Source: Wielerella bovis (GTDB taxonomy: Bacteria > Pseudomonadota > Gammaproteobacteria > Burkholderiales > Neisseriaceae). Taken from it: a stretch of DNA of 64,000 nucleotides. Location of the stretch: positions 248,001 to 312,000 of the forward strand of contig NZ_CP092361.1 of NCBI RefSeq assembly GCF_022354465.1, given 5' to 3'. Below, piece by piece: positions 35,064 to 44,632 of the stretch (the stretch's first letter is position 1; each line of letters begins with the position of its first letter). The position numbers and the translations under genes are program-made. Under the pieces are notes generated by a model, which saw only the letters and a list, made by a program, of their open reading frames with translations, searched no databases and was not told the DNA's origin.

Positions 35064-37559
35064 ATGCAAAGTAGCGAAATGAAAAAATTATCCTTATTGC
35101 TACTGATGGTTTGTTTAGGAAATCAATCGATTGCTGATAGCGTAATTCATGCGCAAGAATTGGAAAATATTCATGTAATAGGTAAACGCCAGCGTGGTTC
35201 GGTTATTTCGGAAACGAAAAATCGCGCCACGATTACGCGTGAGATGATTCGTGATAATCGGGATTTAGTGCGGTATAGTGCTGATGTAGGCGTAGCGGAA
35301 AATGGGAGACACCAAAAAGGGTTTGCTATGCGTGGTGTAGATGATAATCGCGTTGGTATTGCCATTGATGGTATTACTTTGCCTGATTCTGAAGAAAATT
35401 CGCTTTACAAACGTTATGGTAATTTCAATCATTCACGCCTGCGCATTGACCCAGAGTTGGTACGCAATATTGAAGTGATAAAGGGTTCGGATTCTCTTAA
35501 TTTTGGTAGTGGCTCGTTAGGTGGGAATGTGAATTATCGTACTTTGAGTGTAGGCGATATTGTGCGAGATGACCGTCATTTTGGTGGTATGTTGCGCAGT
35601 GGTTACAGCACTAAAAACCGTGAGTGGGTGAATACCATGGGTTTAGGCTTTAGGAATGATGCTTTTGATGCTGTCATTTTGTATACCCATCGCCATGGTC
35701 ATGAAACTCAAAATCATGACAATACTGCTGAGCCAAGAGTAGGGGAAAGTGATGAAGTACGTGCTAAATTTGCTAGGCATGGTATTAATCAAATTAATCC
35801 AGATCCATCACAACACAATAATAATGGTTGGTTGGCAAAATTGGGCTGGCAAGTTAGTCCTTCACAGCGCATTGCTTTAACATACAATGGACAACGCAAT
35901 AGCAATTTTGTGAACGAATTTTCTTACGAGCATCCTACATGGCTTACTGGGCGCGGTTGGCGCGATATTGATGACCGCCAACGTATCAGTAATACTGCTC
36001 TTACTTATGAACTTACACCTGAAGCATCGCCTATTTCTGTGTTTAAGGTAGAACTTGATCATGCGCGTACGCACAATGGTATTAATATTGCAAAAGGACA
36101 ATATAACTACATTTCATTCAATAATTATGGTTATGATAAACAGCACACAGAAGAATATTTTCAACGCTACAATAAAACTAAATTAAATCGGTTGTCTTTG
36201 TTTACAGAAACAAACCCATTTCAATTTTTGGGGCAACATACTTTGTCATTTAAAATATTGGGAGGACTGCGTGAATTTGAAAACATCAATAACGACCAGT
36301 TTTTCAAGGCGGATGGGACATTAGAAGACAGAGGATACATCAACTGGACAACAGGTGAAAAAATGCCTAATCCAGATATTTATACGATTCAACATCCTGT
36401 GAAAACGACATTTTATGGCATAGCGGTACAAGACAAAATTAAATGGAACCAAACTTTTTCATCTCAAATTGGTATTCGATATGACCAAGAAAAATACAGC
36501 CCTCAACACAGTAGCATAGCTTGTGGTAATGCTACACGTATGGGGCGATTATGTGGAGCTGCCAAAGATAAAACTTTCCGAAATTGGAGTGGACTTGTGG
36601 GATTAAATGCTCAATTGAATGATAATTGGCATTTGGGCTACCAAATCAGCAGTGGTTTTCGTAATCCTACTGCTTCGGAAATGTATTTTACATTTGAAAG
36701 TTTTGCAGGAAATTGGTTTGCCAATCCCACCTTAAAAGCAGAAAAAAGCATAAATCATAATATTACACTTTCAGGTAGTGGGCATTATGGTAAATTGAAT
36801 TTAGGAGCTTATCACAGTCGTTATCGTGATTTTTTGTATGAGCGCGAAGGGTGGGTTAATATTGAAAATCCATATTGCAATTCTTCTTGGTGCGATCGTT
36901 ATGTTTCCACGCCATACCAACAATTTTTTAATGCTGATAAAGCCAAAATCAGCGGCATAGAACTGAAAGGTAGTCTGAATTTGAATGTCATTGGTTTTTT
37001 ACCGCAAGGTTGGCAAATGTCAGGAGCATTGGGTTGGAGTAAAGGACAAATGTATAGCGAAGGGCGTAAAGTCAATTTGCTGGCCATTCAACCTTTGAAA
37101 GCCATTATTGGTTTGGATTATGAACATCCTAGCGAAAAATGGGGTATTTTCTCGCGACTAACCTACAATAAAGGTAAGAGCCCTAAAAATGCTCAGTATT
37201 TACAAGGAGAACGCCGTTGCATTCGTGAAGAATTTGACTATTGGTATGGTTCATCCATTTGTCGCGCTTACGATACTGCACAACCATCAGTACAACAATT
37301 TCCTTGGTGGAATCAATCTGCATGGATATGGGATATTTATGGCTATTATCGTCCTATGAAGAACTTTACTATGCGTGCTGGCATATACAATGTTACCAAT
37401 CGCAAATACCACAGTTGGGATACATTGCGCGGTTTGAATTTAACAGGCACATCTGACCGTGTTGCTCGAGCTAACGATAGAGGAAATCATAATCAAGGCT
37501 TGGAACGTTTTACAGCACCTGGTCGTAATTATGCTGTTTCTTTAGAATATAAATTTTAA
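35064..37559 (+). CDS. hmbR: TonB-dependent hemoglobin receptor HmbR
   Basis: Outer-membrane receptor that binds hemoglobin and imports its heme with TonB energy. Closely follows the N. meningitidis HmbR sequence as I remember it: EMIRDNRDLVRYSADVGVAE, GRHQKGFAMRGVDDNRVGIAIDG, LPDSEENSLYKRYGNFNHSRL in the plug domain, and the ending APGRNYAVSLEYKF. The signal peptide is MKKLSLLLLMVCLGNQSIADS. Start 35064 has AAGGG upstream; 35079 (MKKLS) is possible and 35028 less likely. About 831 aa. No poly-G tract, so the slipped-strand phase variation known from meningococcal hmbR is not apparent. Confidence 0.95.
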   Translation: MQSSEMKKLSLLLLMVCLGNQSIADSVIHAQELENIHVIGKRQRGSVISETKNRATITREMIRDNRDLVRYSADVGVAENGRHQKGFAMRGVDDNRVGIAIDGITLPDSEENSLYKRYGNFNHSRLRIDPELVRNIEVIKGSDSLNFGSGSLGGNVNYRTLSVGDIVRDDRHFGGMLRSGYSTKNREWVNTMGLGFRNDAFDAVILYTHRHGHETQNHDNTAEPRVGESDEVRAKFARHGINQINPDPSQHNNNGWLAKLGWQVSPSQRIALTYNGQRNSNFVNEFSYEHPTWLTGRGWRDIDDRQRISNTALTYELTPEASPISVFKVELDHARTHNGINIAKGQYNYISFNNYGYDKQHTEEYFQRYNKTKLNRLSLFTETNPFQFLGQHTLSFKILGGLREFENINNDQFFKADGTLEDRGYINWTTGEKMPNPDIYTIQHPVKTTFYGIAVQDKIKWNQTFSSQIGIRYDQEKYSPQHSSIACGNATRMGRLCGAAKDKTFRNWSGLVGLNAQLNDNWHLGYQISSGFRNPTASEMYFTFESFAGNWFANPTLKAEKSINHNITLSGSGHYGKLNLGAYHSRYRDFLYEREGWVNIENPYCNSSWCDRYVSTPYQQFFNADKAKISGIELKGSLNLNVIGFLPQGWQMSGALGWSKGQMYSEGRKVNLLAIQPLKAIIGLDYEHPSEKWGIFSRLTYNKGKSPKNAQYLQGERRCIREEFDYWYGSSICRAYDTAQPSVQQFPWWNQSAWIWDIYGYYRPMKNFTMRAGIYNVTNRKYHSWDTLRGLNLTGTSDRVARANDRGNHNQGLERFTAPGRNYAVSLEYKF

Positions 37560-37695
37560 AGCAGCCTGAAAATTAATGAAGTGTATAGATTTGGATATTG
37601 TGAGTTTTATTGATTTTTCAGGCAGCCTCTCCATCACAAGAGACTGGTAGCATAGAAACCTTTGCAAAAAAACTATTCAGGCAGCCTGAAAACTC

Positions 37696-37810
37696 GTAGG
37701 CTGGATACTTGCATCTGATAATTTTAAAATAAAAACAAATGCCTGTTCAATATAAAAAATATTGGATTAAAGAATCCAGCCTGCCATTTGGGGTTCTGTA
37801 AAGATTTTAG
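37696..37810. repeat. TTGGATACT repeat, uninterrupted copy
   Basis: Begins GTAGGCTGGATACTTGCATC and ends ATTGGATTAAAGAATCCAGC, then GGGGTTCTGTAAAG. The ends GGCTGGAT and ATCCAGCC are inverted. It aligns with 11447-11710 once the Correia-like insert there is removed. It lies in the 407-bp gap between hmbR and tuf, which otherwise has DUS and the tuf promoter. Confidence 0.65.
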
Positions 37811-37827
37811 CTTGAAAAATAAACCAC

Positions 37828-37856
37828 TTGATTTTTTTATAAAAACAGGCGATAAT
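37828..37856 (+). promoter_or_regulatory. Promoter of tuf-rpsJ
   Basis: TTGATT at 37828-37833 and GATAAT at 37851-37856, spacer 17, about 110 bases upstream of the tuf start. Confidence 0.7.
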
Positions 37857-37966
37857 TTCGCCTTTCAGATTTGGCGGAGCGATAAACATCGTTCTGCTTT
37901 TTTGTGTACAAGCAAATAGCTTGGCACTGTTCTTTTAACTTGTTCTTTATAGAAGGAATTTAGCTC

Positions 37967-39151
37967 ATGGCTAAGGAAAAATTTGAACGCAGCAAACCCC
38001 ACGTAAACGTAGGTACAATCGGTCACGTTGACCATGGTAAAACCACTTTGACTGCTGCATTGACCACCATTTTGGCTGAAAAATTCGGCGGTACAGCAAA
38101 AGCTTACGACCAAATTGACGCGGCTCCCGAAGAAAAAGCACGCGGTATTACCATTAACACCGCTCACGTTGAATACGAAACCGAAACTCGCCACTACGCA
38201 CACGTAGACTGCCCAGGTCACGCAGACTATGTGAAAAACATGATTACTGGCGCGGCTCAAATGGACGGCGCAATCTTGGTATGTTCTGCTGCTGACGGTC
38301 CTATGCCACAAACTCGCGAACACATCTTGTTGGCTCGCCAAGTAGGCGTTCCTTACATCATCGTGTTCATGAACAAATGCGACATGGTTGATGACGCTGA
38401 GTTGTTGGAATTGGTTGAAATGGAAATCCGCGACTTGTTGTCTAGCTACGATTTCCCAGGAGATGACTGCCCAATCGTTCAAGGTTCTGCTTTGCGCGCT
38501 TTGGAAGGCGACGCAGCTTACAAAGAAAAAATCTTTGAATTGGCTGCTGCATTGGACAGCTACATTCCTACTCCAGAACGTGCGATTGACAAACCATTCT
38601 TGTTGCCAATCGAAGACGTATTCTCTATCTCTGGTCGCGGTACAGTAGTTACTGGTCGTGTAGAACGCGGTGTAATTAAAGTAGGCGAAGAGATTGAAAT
38701 CGTTGGTTTGAAAGACACGCAAAAAACCACTTGTACTGGTGTGGAAATGTTCCGCAAATTGTTGGACGAAGGTCAAGCAGGCGATAACGTAGGTGTATTG
38801 TTGCGTGGTACCAAACGTGAAGAAGTTGAGCGCGGTCAAGTATTGGCTAAACCAGGTTCTATCACACCACACACCAAATTTGAAGCAGAAGTGTACGTAT
38901 TAAGCAAAGATGAAGGTGGTCGTCATACCCCATTCTTCGCAAACTACCGCCCACAATTCTACTTCCGTACAACTGACGTAACTGGCGCAGTTACTTTGGC
39001 TGAAGGCGTAGAAATGGTTATGCCGGGTGAAAACGTGAAAATCACCGTTGAATTGATTGCGCCTATCGCAATGGAAAACGGCTTGCGTTTCGCGATTCGT
39101 GAAGGTGGTCGTACCGTAGGTGCGGGCGTTGTGGCTAACGTAATTGCTTAA
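37967..39151 (+). CDS. tuf: Elongation factor Tu
   Basis: GTPase that delivers aminoacyl-tRNA to the ribosome. [43 protein letters not shown] and [25 protein letters not shown] are the G motifs, with domains II and III complete to [11 protein letters not shown]. 394 aa is standard. The codon usage is strongly biased as expected for a very highly expressed gene. Upstream genes rpsL, rpsG and fusA, usual in Neisseria, are not here; hmbR is upstream instead. Confidence 0.98.
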   Translation: MAKEKFERSKPHVNVGTIGHVDHGKTTLTAALTTILAEKFGGTAKAYDQIDAAPEEKARGITINTAHVEYETETRHYAHVDCPGHADYVKNMITGAAQMDGAILVCSAADGPMPQTREHILLARQVGVPYIIVFMNKCDMVDDAELLELVEMEIRDLLSSYDFPGDDCPIVQGSALRALEGDAAYKEKIFELAAALDSYIPTPERAIDKPFLLPIEDVFSISGRGTVVTGRVERGVIKVGEEIEIVGLKDTQKTTCTGVEMFRKLLDEGQAGDNVGVLLRGTKREEVERGQVLAKPGSITPHTKFEAEVYVLSKDEGGRHTPFFANYRPQFYFRTTDVTGAVTLAEGVEMVMPGENVKITVELIAPIAMENGLRFAIREGGRTVGAGVVANVIA

Positions 39152-39170
39152 TTCAAAAGGATAAAGACAA

Positions 39171-39482
39171 ATGGCTAACCAAAAAATCCGTATCCGTTTG
39201 AAAGCCTACGATTACAGCTTGATTGACAAATCAGCCCAAGAAATCGTTGAAACCGCAAAACGCACTGGCGCAGTGGTAAAAGGCCCGATTCCTTTGCCAA
39301 CCAAAATTGAACGCTTCAACATCTTGCGTTCGCCACACGTGAACAAAACTTCGCGTGAACAGTTGGAAATCCGCACGCATTTGCGTTTGATGGACATCGT
39401 GGATTGGACGGACAAAACCACTGATGCTTTGATGAAATTGGACTTGCCTGCTGGCGTGGACGTTGAAATCAAAGTAAAATAA
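39171..39482 (+). CDS. rpsJ: 30S ribosomal protein S10
   Basis: Small-subunit ribosomal protein and NusG/NusE antitermination partner. [34 protein letters not shown] and [23 protein letters not shown] are diagnostic. 103 aa. Starts 19 bases after tuf with AAAGG-type ribosome site. It is followed by a terminator rather than by rplC and the remainder of the S10 operon. Confidence 0.98.
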   Translation: MANQKIRIRLKAYDYSLIDKSAQEIVETAKRTGAVVKGPIPLPTKIERFNILRSPHVNKTSREQLEIRTHLRLMDIVDWTDKTTDALMKLDLPAGVDVEIKVK

Positions 39483-39500
39483 TCTGATTGTAAAATCGAC

Positions 39501-39535
39501 AAAATCCCCTAAACTAAAATGATTTAGGGGATTTT
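39501..39535 (+). terminator. Intrinsic terminator after rpsJ
   Basis: AAAATCCCCTAAA pairs with TTTAGGGGATTTT; a T-rich stretch follows. It closes the tuf-rpsJ unit. Confidence 0.88.
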
Positions 39536-39605
39536 GGTTTTATGGAAATTTATTTTCAGGCTGCCTGAAAACGAAATATGGTTAATCATAATTTAAGATT
39601 TAGTA

Positions 39606-39712
39606 TATAGTGAATTCAATTTAAACCAGTACAGCGTTGCCAGCTCCCTTATGTACTATGTGTACACGATAGCCATTGTCGCCTTGTCCTGATTTAAATT
39701 GAATCCACTATA
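39606..39712. mobile_element. Correia-like MITE, 107 bp
   Basis: Ends TATAGTGAATTCAATTTAAA and TTTAAATTGAATCCACTATA are inverted, with the inner CCAGTACAGCGTTGCCAGC and GCCTTGTCCTGA blocks. Nearly identical to copies at 48638 and 61791. Confidence 0.85.
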
Positions 39713-39736
39713 ACGTTAGTTCGTTTTATGCGAATC

Positions 39737-39844
39737 TATATGCAGTTAAAATAAAAAATAATACAGTGTTGCCAATTCCTTTGTGTACTTATTTGTACAC
39801 GACGGTCGCTGCCGCCTTGTCTGAGTTTATTTTAACCGACTATA
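39737..39844. mobile_element. Variant Correia-like MITE, 108 bp, with different terminal repeats
   Basis: Ends TATATGCAGTTAAAATAAA and TTTATTTTAACCGACTATA are imperfect inverted repeats. The core (TACAGTGTTGCCAATTCC, then GTCGCTGCCGCCTTGTCTGA) resembles the core of the neighbouring element. It begins 25 bases after it. Confidence 0.7.
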
Positions 39845-39983
39845 AATCCAATCTTTTGTAAATAAGAAATATTATCATTTAAGCAATAAAAATACAAAAT
39901 CTAATATCAAAACTTTTAAAGATTGCTGAAATTGGTTAAAATATAAAGTTACGCTAATTAACTTGCCTAATAAGGTCAATTTT

Positions 39984-40352
39984 ATGTTGTCAAATTACTT
40001 CCCTGTCCTAATTTTCATTATTGTTGGGTTGGTGGCGGGTATTCTCTTTTTGGTGCTGGGCAATTTGCTCGGACCCAAACGCCATTATCACGAAAAAGAC
40101 ACCCCCTTTGAATGCGGCTTTGAAGCCTTTGAAAACGCGCGCATGAAATTTGACGTGCGCTATTATTTGGTGGCGATTTTGTTTATTTTGTTTGATTTGG
40201 AAGTCGCGTTCATGATTCCATGGGCTGTGGTTTTCAAAGATTTGATGGCTGAAACGGGTGCGTATGCGTTTTGGTCTATGTTTGTGTTCATCGTGATTTT
40301 GACGGTGGGCTTTGTTTACGAATGGAAAAAAGGTGCGCTGGAATGGGAATAG
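39984..40352 (+). CDS. nuoA: NADH-quinone oxidoreductase subunit A
   Basis: Membrane subunit of respiratory complex I. Three helices, with the conserved loop [39 protein letters not shown] carrying the quinone-site Cys. ATG 39984 with AAGG upstream is chosen over a TTG 21 bases earlier. 122 aa is normal. First gene of the 14-gene nuo set; overlaps nuoB by 10 bases. Confidence 0.96.
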   Translation: MLSNYFPVLIFIIVGLVAGILFLVLGNLLGPKRHYHEKDTPFECGFEAFENARMKFDVRYYLVAILFILFDLEVAFMIPWAVVFKDLMAETGAYAFWSMFVFIVILTVGFVYEWKKGALEWE

Positions 40353-40822
40353 AAGGCGTTTTAAATAAAGGTTTTATTACAGCCAGCGCGGATACAGTTT
40401 TGAACTATGTACGCACAGGCTCGCTGTGGCCTGTTACCTTTGGTTTGGCTTGCTGCGCGGTGGAAATGATGCATGCAGGCATGGCGCGTTATGACCTTGA
40501 CCGTTTTGGGATTATTTTCCGTCCATCGCCACGCCAATCTGACTTGATGATTGTGGCAGGCACATTAACCAATAAAATGGCACCGGCCCTGCGCCGCGTG
40601 TACGACCAAATGGCAGAACCGCGTTGGGTGTTGTCTATGGGTTCGTGCGCCAATGGCGGTGGTTATTATCACTATTCCTATTCGGTGGTGCGCGGTGCTG
40701 ACCGTGTGGTACCTGTGGATGTGTATGTCCCAGGTTGTCCGCCGACTGCCGAAGCCTTGTTGTATGGTTTGATTCAGTTGCAGGGCAAAATCAAACGCAC
40801 TTATACGATTGCGCGGCATTGA
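40343..40822 (+). CDS. nuoB: NADH-quinone oxidoreductase subunit B
   Basis: Peripheral-arm subunit holding the terminal 4Fe-4S cluster N2 next to the quinone site. Cluster residues are in [34 protein letters not shown] and [19 protein letters not shown] 40343 lies inside the end of nuoA, giving 159 aa, the normal size. Confidence 0.97.
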   Translation: MGIEGVLNKGFITASADTVLNYVRTGSLWPVTFGLACCAVEMMHAGMARYDLDRFGIIFRPSPRQSDLMIVAGTLTNKMAPALRRVYDQMAEPRWVLSMGSCANGGGYYHYSYSVVRGADRVVPVDVYVPGCPPTAEALLYGLIQLQGKIKRTYTIARH

Positions 40823-40851
40823 GATTTTTCAGGCTGCCTGAAAGAGATACA

Positions 40852-41112
40852 ATGAAAAAATTATGGTTTTTACTGTTGTTTGTGCCTTTCATTGCCATTG
40901 AAAAAGCACACGATGAATTTGGTATCAGCTATCGCCCATTTATTAAAAAACCTTGGCATTTTCGTATGGTTTATGTCGATTCATGGAGTGAGCAGGATTG
41001 GTCGGAATTTTCAAGAAACCATGAAGCTGTAATGGAATTGGGAGATTATTGCGAAGTTGCATTATGGCTTGACGAGGGAGATAGAGGAAAGTGTGCTTAC
41101 GTAACAAAATAA
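40852..41112 (+). CDS. Small predicted secreted protein in the nuoB-nuoC gap, unknown
   Basis: An 86-residue protein with a signal-like N-terminus MKKLWFLLLFVPFIAIEKAHD, then an aromatic-rich acidic body (HFRMVYVDSWSEQDWSEFS) and two Cys (DYCEVAL and GKCAYV) that could form a disulfide in the periplasm. No family recognised. Bracketed by DUS on both sides and lying on the coding strand, so it is probably read with nuo. Cargo of the operon rather than a complex I subunit. Confidence 0.6.
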   Translation: MKKLWFLLLFVPFIAIEKAHDEFGISYRPFIKKPWHFRMVYVDSWSEQDWSEFSRNHEAVMELGDYCEVALWLDEGDRGKCAYVTK

Positions 41113-41257
41113 TCTTTCAGGCTGCCTGAAAAGTAGGGTGCATCTTGATGCACCATTTAACACATTGATTTAAATTGATTTGGTGCAACAAGTTGCACCC
41201 TACACAAAAACTTTCAGGCAGCCTGAAAGCACAGAAATGATATTTTAGGAACGCAAA

Positions 41258-41845
41258 ATGCACGTTATTGATTTACAGGCAGCCTGCACCGAAATTTTGG
41301 GCGAAAAAGCCAGCAAAATCAGCTTGGCATTTGATGAAGTAACCATCGAATGCCTGCCTGAAAACTATTTGGACATCATGACCACCCTGCGCGACCACGA
41401 AGACTTGCATTTTGAAAGTCTGGTGGATTTGTGTGGCGTGGATTACAGCACTTACAAAAACCAAGTGTGGGACGGCAAACGCTTTGCGGTGGTCAGCAAT
41501 TTGGTTTCCGTGAAAAACAATCAGCGCATTCGCGTGCGCGTGTGGGCGCAAGACGACCATTTGCCCATTGTGGAAACTGTTACCCCCATTTACAACAGCG
41601 CGGATTGGTACGAGCGCGAAGCATTTGATATGTATGGCATTGTTTTCAATCATCACCCCGATTTGCGCCGCATTTTGACCGATTACGGTTTTGTTGGACA
41701 CCCATTCCGCAAAGATTTCCCGATTTCGGGTCATGTGGAAATGCGCTACGATGAAACCGAAAAGCGCGTGGTTTATCAACCTGTTACCATTGAGCCGCGT
41801 GAAATCACACCGCGCATTGTACGCGAGGAGAACTACGGTGGCTAA
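41258..41845 (+). CDS. nuoC: NADH-quinone oxidoreductase subunit C
   Basis: 30-kDa peripheral subunit of complex [65 protein letters not shown] is the family signature region (about residues 95-160). 195 aa. AGGAAC before the ATG. The first codons contain a DUS. Its end overlaps nuoD by 8 bases. Confidence 0.97.
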   Translation: MHVIDLQAACTEILGEKASKISLAFDEVTIECLPENYLDIMTTLRDHEDLHFESLVDLCGVDYSTYKNQVWDGKRFAVVSNLVSVKNNQRIRVRVWAQDDHLPIVETVTPIYNSADWYEREAFDMYGIVFNHHPDLRRILTDYGFVGHPFRKDFPISGHVEMRYDETEKRVVYQPVTIEPREITPRIVREENYGG

Positions 41846-43094
41846 ATTACGCAATTACACGATTAACTTCGGGCCTCAACACCCCGCCGCGCATGGCGTA
41901 TTGCGCCTGATTTTGGAATTGGAAGGCGAAACCATTGTTCGCGCCGACCCACATATTGGCTTATTGCATCGTGGCACGGAAAAGTTAGCTGAAACAAAAA
42001 CTTATCTGCAAGCCCTGCCGTATATGGACAGGCTGGATTACGTTTCCATGATGGTCAACGAGCAAGCGTATTGCATGGCGATTGAAAAATTGATGGGCAT
42101 TGAAGTCCCCATTCGCGCCAAGTACATACGCACCATGTTTGCCGAAGTAACGCGCATTCTCAATCACTTAATGGGCGTGGGTTCGCACGCGCTGGACATT
42201 GGCGCAATGACCGCGATTTTGTACGCCTTCCGCGACCGCGAAGAATTGATGGATTTGTACGAAGCCGTATCGGGTGCGCGCATGCACGCGGCTTATTTCC
42301 GTCCGGGTGGTGTATACCGCGATTTGCCTGATTTCATGCCGAAATACGAATCCAGCAAATACCGCAACGCCAAAGTGTTGAAGGAGCTGAACGCGTCACG
42401 CGAAGGCAGCATGTTGGACTTTATTGACGCATTCTGCGAGCGTTTCCCGAAAAACATTGACACGCTGGAAACCCTGCTGACTGACAACCGCATTTGGAAA
42501 CAGCGTACTGTGGGCATTGGCGTGGTGTCGCCTGAACGCGCCTTGCAAAAAGGCTTTACAGGCGTGATGTTGCGCGGTTCGGGCGTGGAGTGGGACATTC
42601 GCAAGAAAACCCCTTACGAAGTGTACGACCAAATTGATTTTGACATTCCTGTGGGCGTGAATGGCGATTGCTACGACCGTTATTTGTGTCGCGTCAATGA
42701 GATGCGTCAATCTGTGCGGATTATCAAGCAATGTGCCGACTGGTTACGCGCCAATCCGAATTTGCCCGTGATTGTGGAAGACCAAAAAGTCGCGCCACCC
42801 AAACGCACCGACATGAAAACAGGCATGGAAGATTTGATTCACCATTTCAAATTGTTCACCGAAGGCATGCACGTTCCCGAAGGCGAAACCTACACGGCGG
42901 TGGAACACCCGAAAGGCGAGTTTGGCATTTACATGATTTCCGATGGCGCAAACAAGCCGTATCGCCTGAAAATCCGCGCCCCTGGGTTCGCGCATTTGCA
43001 GGGCATTGACGAGATGTCGCGTGGGCATATGTTGGCGGACGTGGTGGCGATTATCGGTACGCAAGATATTGTGTTTGGCGAAGTGGATAGATAA
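41838..43094 (+). CDS. nuoD: NADH-quinone oxidoreductase subunit D
   Basis: 49-kDa subunit forming the quinone-binding pocket with Nuo[49 protein letters not shown] and the C-terminal [23 protein letters not shown] are all conserved. The start is GTG at 41838 with GAGGAG nine bases upstream, overlapping the nuoC stop; 418 aa then matches the family, while a longer frame upstream is the shadow of nuoC. Confidence 0.97.
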   Translation: MAKLRNYTINFGPQHPAAHGVLRLILELEGETIVRADPHIGLLHRGTEKLAETKTYLQALPYMDRLDYVSMMVNEQAYCMAIEKLMGIEVPIRAKYIRTMFAEVTRILNHLMGVGSHALDIGAMTAILYAFRDREELMDLYEAVSGARMHAAYFRPGGVYRDLPDFMPKYESSKYRNAKVLKELNASREGSMLDFIDAFCERFPKNIDTLETLLTDNRIWKQRTVGIGVVSPERALQKGFTGVMLRGSGVEWDIRKKTPYEVYDQIDFDIPVGVNGDCYDRYLCRVNEMRQSVRIIKQCADWLRANPNLPVIVEDQKVAPPKRTDMKTGMEDLIHHFKLFTEGMHVPEGETYTAVEHPKGEFGIYMISDGANKPYRLKIRAPGFAHLQGIDEMSRGHMLADVVAIIGTQDIVFGEVDR

Positions 43095-43129
43095 TTTTTC
43101 AGGCAGCCTGAAAATAGGAAATGGAAATT

Positions 43130-43603
43130 ATGGAAGAATTATTTAGAAAATGGTTTGAAGTTGTTTATCGTGATGACCCTGAACAAGTAGATGAAATTGT
43201 CTCTATTTGGCAAGATGTGGTTGATGACGATGATGAAGAAGCGACTTGGAACGGCGATGAAATTTTTACAGATTTCTTATTGCACAATGAATTAGGCGAT
43301 GGTACACATTTTTTTGCGATTGATTGGAAAGATGCTGATTCGTTCATCGCTTATTTGGACGATGATGTGGCTGAACGATTTGAATTGCGTTTTGATTGGT
43401 CGGAACAAAATCGTGAAGAAGATGATGTGGAAACATTGTTACAGTTGGCAGCGCAGAAATTGGCGCAACACGATGTTGCATTGTATTCATTGGATACACA
43501 AAGTGATTTGTATTATTTTGTTTTCATTCCCAATGTGGATAAGTCAGATTTTGAACGTGTTTCGCAAGAGTGGGGCATTGGTTACCAGTTAATTCAGGCA
43601 TAA
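43130..43603 (+). CDS. Acidic hypothetical protein in the nuoD-nuoE gap
   Basis: A soluble 157-residue, strongly acidic protein with a DDDDEE run near residue 30 and the end SLDTQSDLYYFVFIPNVDKSDFERVSQEWGIGYQLIQ. Family not recognised with confidence. ATG 43130 is chosen because AGGA lies about 10 bases upstream; ATG 43121 has it only one base away. AT-richer than nuoD and nuoE. First of four cargo ORFs at this junction. Confidence 0.65.
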   Translation: MEELFRKWFEVVYRDDPEQVDEIVSIWQDVVDDDDEEATWNGDEIFTDFLLHNELGDGTHFFAIDWKDADSFIAYLDDDVAERFELRFDWSEQNREEDDVETLLQLAAQKLAQHDVALYSLDTQSDLYYFVFIPNVDKSDFERVSQEWGIGYQLIQA

Positions 43604-43644
43604 AACGATTTTTCAGGCAGGCTGAAAACGAGAATATATATAAA

Positions 43645-44031
43645 ATGAGTACATTTAATGGCATTGGAACGCAATTTGTTGGCGAATGCTGTCAAGAAGA
43701 AGATGGTTCGTATATTGCAACTTATTGGTTTACGATTTTACACATTCCCATTATTCCCTTTTATAGCGCACGAATTCATGGGCAATATTCAGAAGAAGTG
43801 GCAATGGGACATTCAACTTTGACAGAGTACGAAGAATTACCGTTGTATTTTCCGCAAGTGATAAGAACGTATGCTTATTTAGCCATGATTGTCGGTTTGT
43901 ATCATTTTATTCAAACTAAATTCAAAGCTGGCGATAGTAACCCACTGATTTGGATAGGTTTAGCATTACCGCTTTTAGCTTTGCCTTGGATTATGCGTTA
44001 TTTTGCACGGAAAAAAGCAGGTTGGCGTTAA
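43645..44031 (+). CDS. Membrane protein with N-terminal soluble part, unknown
   Basis: A 128-residue protein starting MSTFNGIGTQFVGECCQEED, with FTILHIPIIPFYSARI, then two membrane helices (about 72-90 and 98-118) and a basic end. The opening resembles a widespread uncharacterised family in which a short GTxFxG...PIIPxxxxRI motif precedes two C-terminal helices. ATG 43645 lies after a DUS variant. Second cargo ORF between nuoD and nuoE. Confidence 0.62.
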   Translation: MSTFNGIGTQFVGECCQEEDGSYIATYWFTILHIPIIPFYSARIHGQYSEEVAMGHSTLTEYEELPLYFPQVIRTYAYLAMIVGLYHFIQTKFKAGDSNPLIWIGLALPLLALPWIMRYFARKKAGWR

Positions 44032-44088
44032 AAATAGGCAAAACGATTTTTCAGGCAGCCTGAAAGTTATAGCTTTCTGTGAAGCCTT

Positions 44089-44114
44089 TGTAGGTCGGGC
44101 ATTCATGCCCGACG
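44089..44114. repeat. Single GTCGGGCAT palindrome
   Basis: TGTAGGTCGGGCATTCATGC followed by CCGACG; one unit of the family that occurs as doublets at 29051, 44517, 54615 and 54804. Confidence 0.8.
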
Positions 44115-44167
44115 CAACGCTGAAAATATAACGCAGTAGTTTTCAGGCTGTCTTAAAAGGAAAAATC

Positions 44168-44467
44168 ATGTTTTTTGTTTTTAATCCAATCGCTTTAGTT
44201 TTGTGCATAAGCGTCAGCATAATTTTTGGCGTGTTTTTGCGCCGTGATTTATTGGAATTTGACCGCGATACCGAAGGCGTTGCTGCTTTTGTTATGAGAA
44301 TGTTGGTATTGGGATTGACTGGTTTTTTGGCTTGGCTGCAAATGAGTGTATTGATGGACATTGCGTTTGATAAAACAAGCGAAAATATCGCTTCAATGAA
44401 AATCATGTTGGCGTTCCCTATTATGTCGTTGATATTAACATGGGCAATTTCTCGACATTTAAATTGA
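44168..44467 (+). CDS. Small three-helix membrane protein, unknown
   Basis: A 99-residue protein with helices at about 3-22, 43-65 and 77-95 and a charged first loop RRDLLEFDRDTEG. AAAAGGA precedes ATG 44168. No family recognised. Third cargo ORF between nuoD and nuoE, flanked by DUS and by GTCGGGCAT palindromes on both sides. Confidence 0.6.
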   Translation: MFFVFNPIALVLCISVSIIFGVFLRRDLLEFDRDTEGVAAFVMRMLVLGLTGFLAWLQMSVLMDIAFDKTSENIASMKIMLAFPIMSLILTWAISRHLN

Positions 44468-44516
44468 ATCACTTTCAGGCTGCCTGAAAGTGAAATAAAC
44501 CATAATTTTATTTAGT

Positions 44517-44588
44517 TGTAGGTCGGGCATTTATGCCCGACATAATGCGCGGTAATGAATCATGTCGGGCATAAATGCCCGAACTACA
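44517..44588. repeat. GTCGGGCAT palindrome doublet
   Basis: TGTAGGTCGGGCATTTATGC and its inverse (ending GAACTACA) surround a spacer of about 20 bases. Same arrangement as at 29051. Confidence 0.85.
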
Positions 44589-44632
44589 AATTGTTATGTA
44601 CGGGCAGGCAGCCTGAAAACAGGAAAATCAAA

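Noticed and set aside
35064..37559. Phase-variable tract in hmbR
   Set aside because: I looked for a long G or C run as in meningococcal hmbR and found none.
37865..38872. 335-codon open frame on the minus strand
   Set aside because: Antisense of tuf caused by strongly biased codons.
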